NCBI GenBank assembly: GCA_022829145.1
Contig: CM040746.1
Span: forward strand, 20,247,332-20,311,331
Direction: 5' to 3'
Length of the DNA: 64,000 nucleotides
Source of the DNA: Albula goreensis
Lineage: Eukaryota; Chordata; Actinopteri; Albuliformes; Albulidae
In this document: positions 63,204 to 64,000 of the stretch, one piece after another
Layout: each line of letters starts with the position of its first letter
How positions within the stretch are numbered: position 1 is the first letter of the stretch
Translations under genes and position numbers: made by a program
The notes under the pieces: generated by a model
Databases searched by the model: none
The model's input: the letters and a program-made list of their open reading frames with translations, nothing else
What the model was told of the DNA's origin: nothing

Positions 63204-63974
63204 AATTTCCACCCACTTTGTGGACTTGTAATATTGGGAAAATGGATAATCAATCACATTTTGAAAATTGTACAATTTCATACTAGTCAAAAATAGCTAT
63301 CAATGTCTGACTTATGCATTGCATTCCCAAGTTGCATTCTCAAGCATTGTGACCATGTCTTCTTTTATTCTGTACTTTTGTAAACTATGCCCTGCTGGAA
63401 CGAAAATCACTTTCCCTGAATCAGACTGCGGAAAACGACTTTTTAAAACCAACTGATCAAATCTCCCAGTGCGCACGAGCCATGGGAACCCCAGATGAGC
63501 GCACTGGTGACTTTCTCATTGAGTAAGAGCGTGTTGAGAAACTAACAGGTGATTGTGTTTACTCACTGCCACTTTTCAGCATGCCTCTGTGTGGGCCAGG
63601 CCCTATCAGAGAGCAAAGGCCATGCACTGCCTGGCCCCTCAAGGTTGGCACTTTCACCCTTGATTTCAATGGTGATGTATATTATTTCATTATAATGTCA
63701 AATTAATCATAGATGTACAAAACATATTTTGGAAAAAAATGTTAACAGATTTGCAAGATGTATAACCACGGGAACGCCTGAATGACATAGTGACTTCACA
63801 AGATGGTGCAAAAAATTGTATAAAATCCTAACATATTTCAGTGTCATTGCTGTGTTTTGTACTATTATTTTATGAGAATGTTTTCATCACAGAACAGTAC
63901 TCTGGTCCTGTGATCTACCCACACCCCTCATACCTTTCACCTGCTCCTGCTTTTACAACCACTACAAAAACAGT

Positions 63975-64000
63975 TTGTGTGTGTGTGTGTGTGTGTGTGT
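63975..64000 (+). repeat. (GT)n microsatellite at the window edge
   Basis: TG dinucleotides run to the last base and probably continue beyond the window. Confidence 0.9.

Noticed and set aside
63026..63296. Repetitive ORFs near 63100
   Set aside because: They are translations of GT and GA microsatellites.

Overview
This window is vertebrate nuclear DNA, most likely from a ray-finned fish. It has long AT-rich introns with consensus GT-AG splice sites, long (TG)n and (TA)n microsatellites, tRNA-derived SINEs with fish-type tails, a Tc1/mariner-like MITE and transposase remnant, and a DIRS-like retrotransposon scrap. Nothing here is prokaryotic: there are no operons, ribosome binding sites, CRISPR arrays or phage genes. 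I saw no rRNA gene or free-standing tRNA gene.

Three gene loci can be supported. (1) PSD2 (EFA6-family ARF6 exchange factor), plus strand, 8261-19880. Thirteen coding exons join in frame to a 515-residue protein with Sec7, PH and coiled-coil regions. The first exon starts at its own ATG after an in-frame stop, so it looks like an alternative first exon giving a short isoform. The long N-terminus would lie left of the window. (2) PURA (Pur-alpha), minus strand, 30978-31829, a single coding exon in a CpG-rich patch with a TCTCGCGAGA element just upstream. (3) NRG2 (neuregulin-2), plus strand. Only its first coding exon is present, but it occurs twice (41784-42192 and 48776-49184). Each copy has its own leader, start codon and splice donor. 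The Ig, EGF-like and transmembrane exons must lie beyond position 64000.

Layout: 1-8260 is upstream or intronic DNA of PSD2 with SINEs and a DIRS scrap; 8261-21740 is PSD2 and its 3' UTR; 21740-30977 is a tail-to-tail gap that probably includes PURA 3' UTR; 30978-32000 is PURA and its promoter; 32000-37760 is the head-to-head gap between PURA and NRG2; 37760 to about 50000 is a tandem segmental duplication carrying the NRG2 first exon; 49185-64000 is NRG2 intron 1 with microsatellites, SINE copies and a few unassigned ORFs.

The most notable observation is the NRG2 duplication. Two roughly 7-kb units align in the same order over about 12 kb. Flanks are strongly diverged, one copy has a private MITE, and the two units have lost CpGs in different places. 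Yet a 419-base block covering the leader and most of the coding exon reads as identical. This suggests two competing promoters and first exons for one neuregulin gene, kept alike by gene conversion or strong constraint. Other points of interest are a PSD2 splice acceptor fed by a 102-bp (TG)n tract, a GC-AG intron in PSD2, an ATGA-overlapping upstream ORF in the NRG2 leader, and an inverted PURA-NRG2 block compared with human 5q31.
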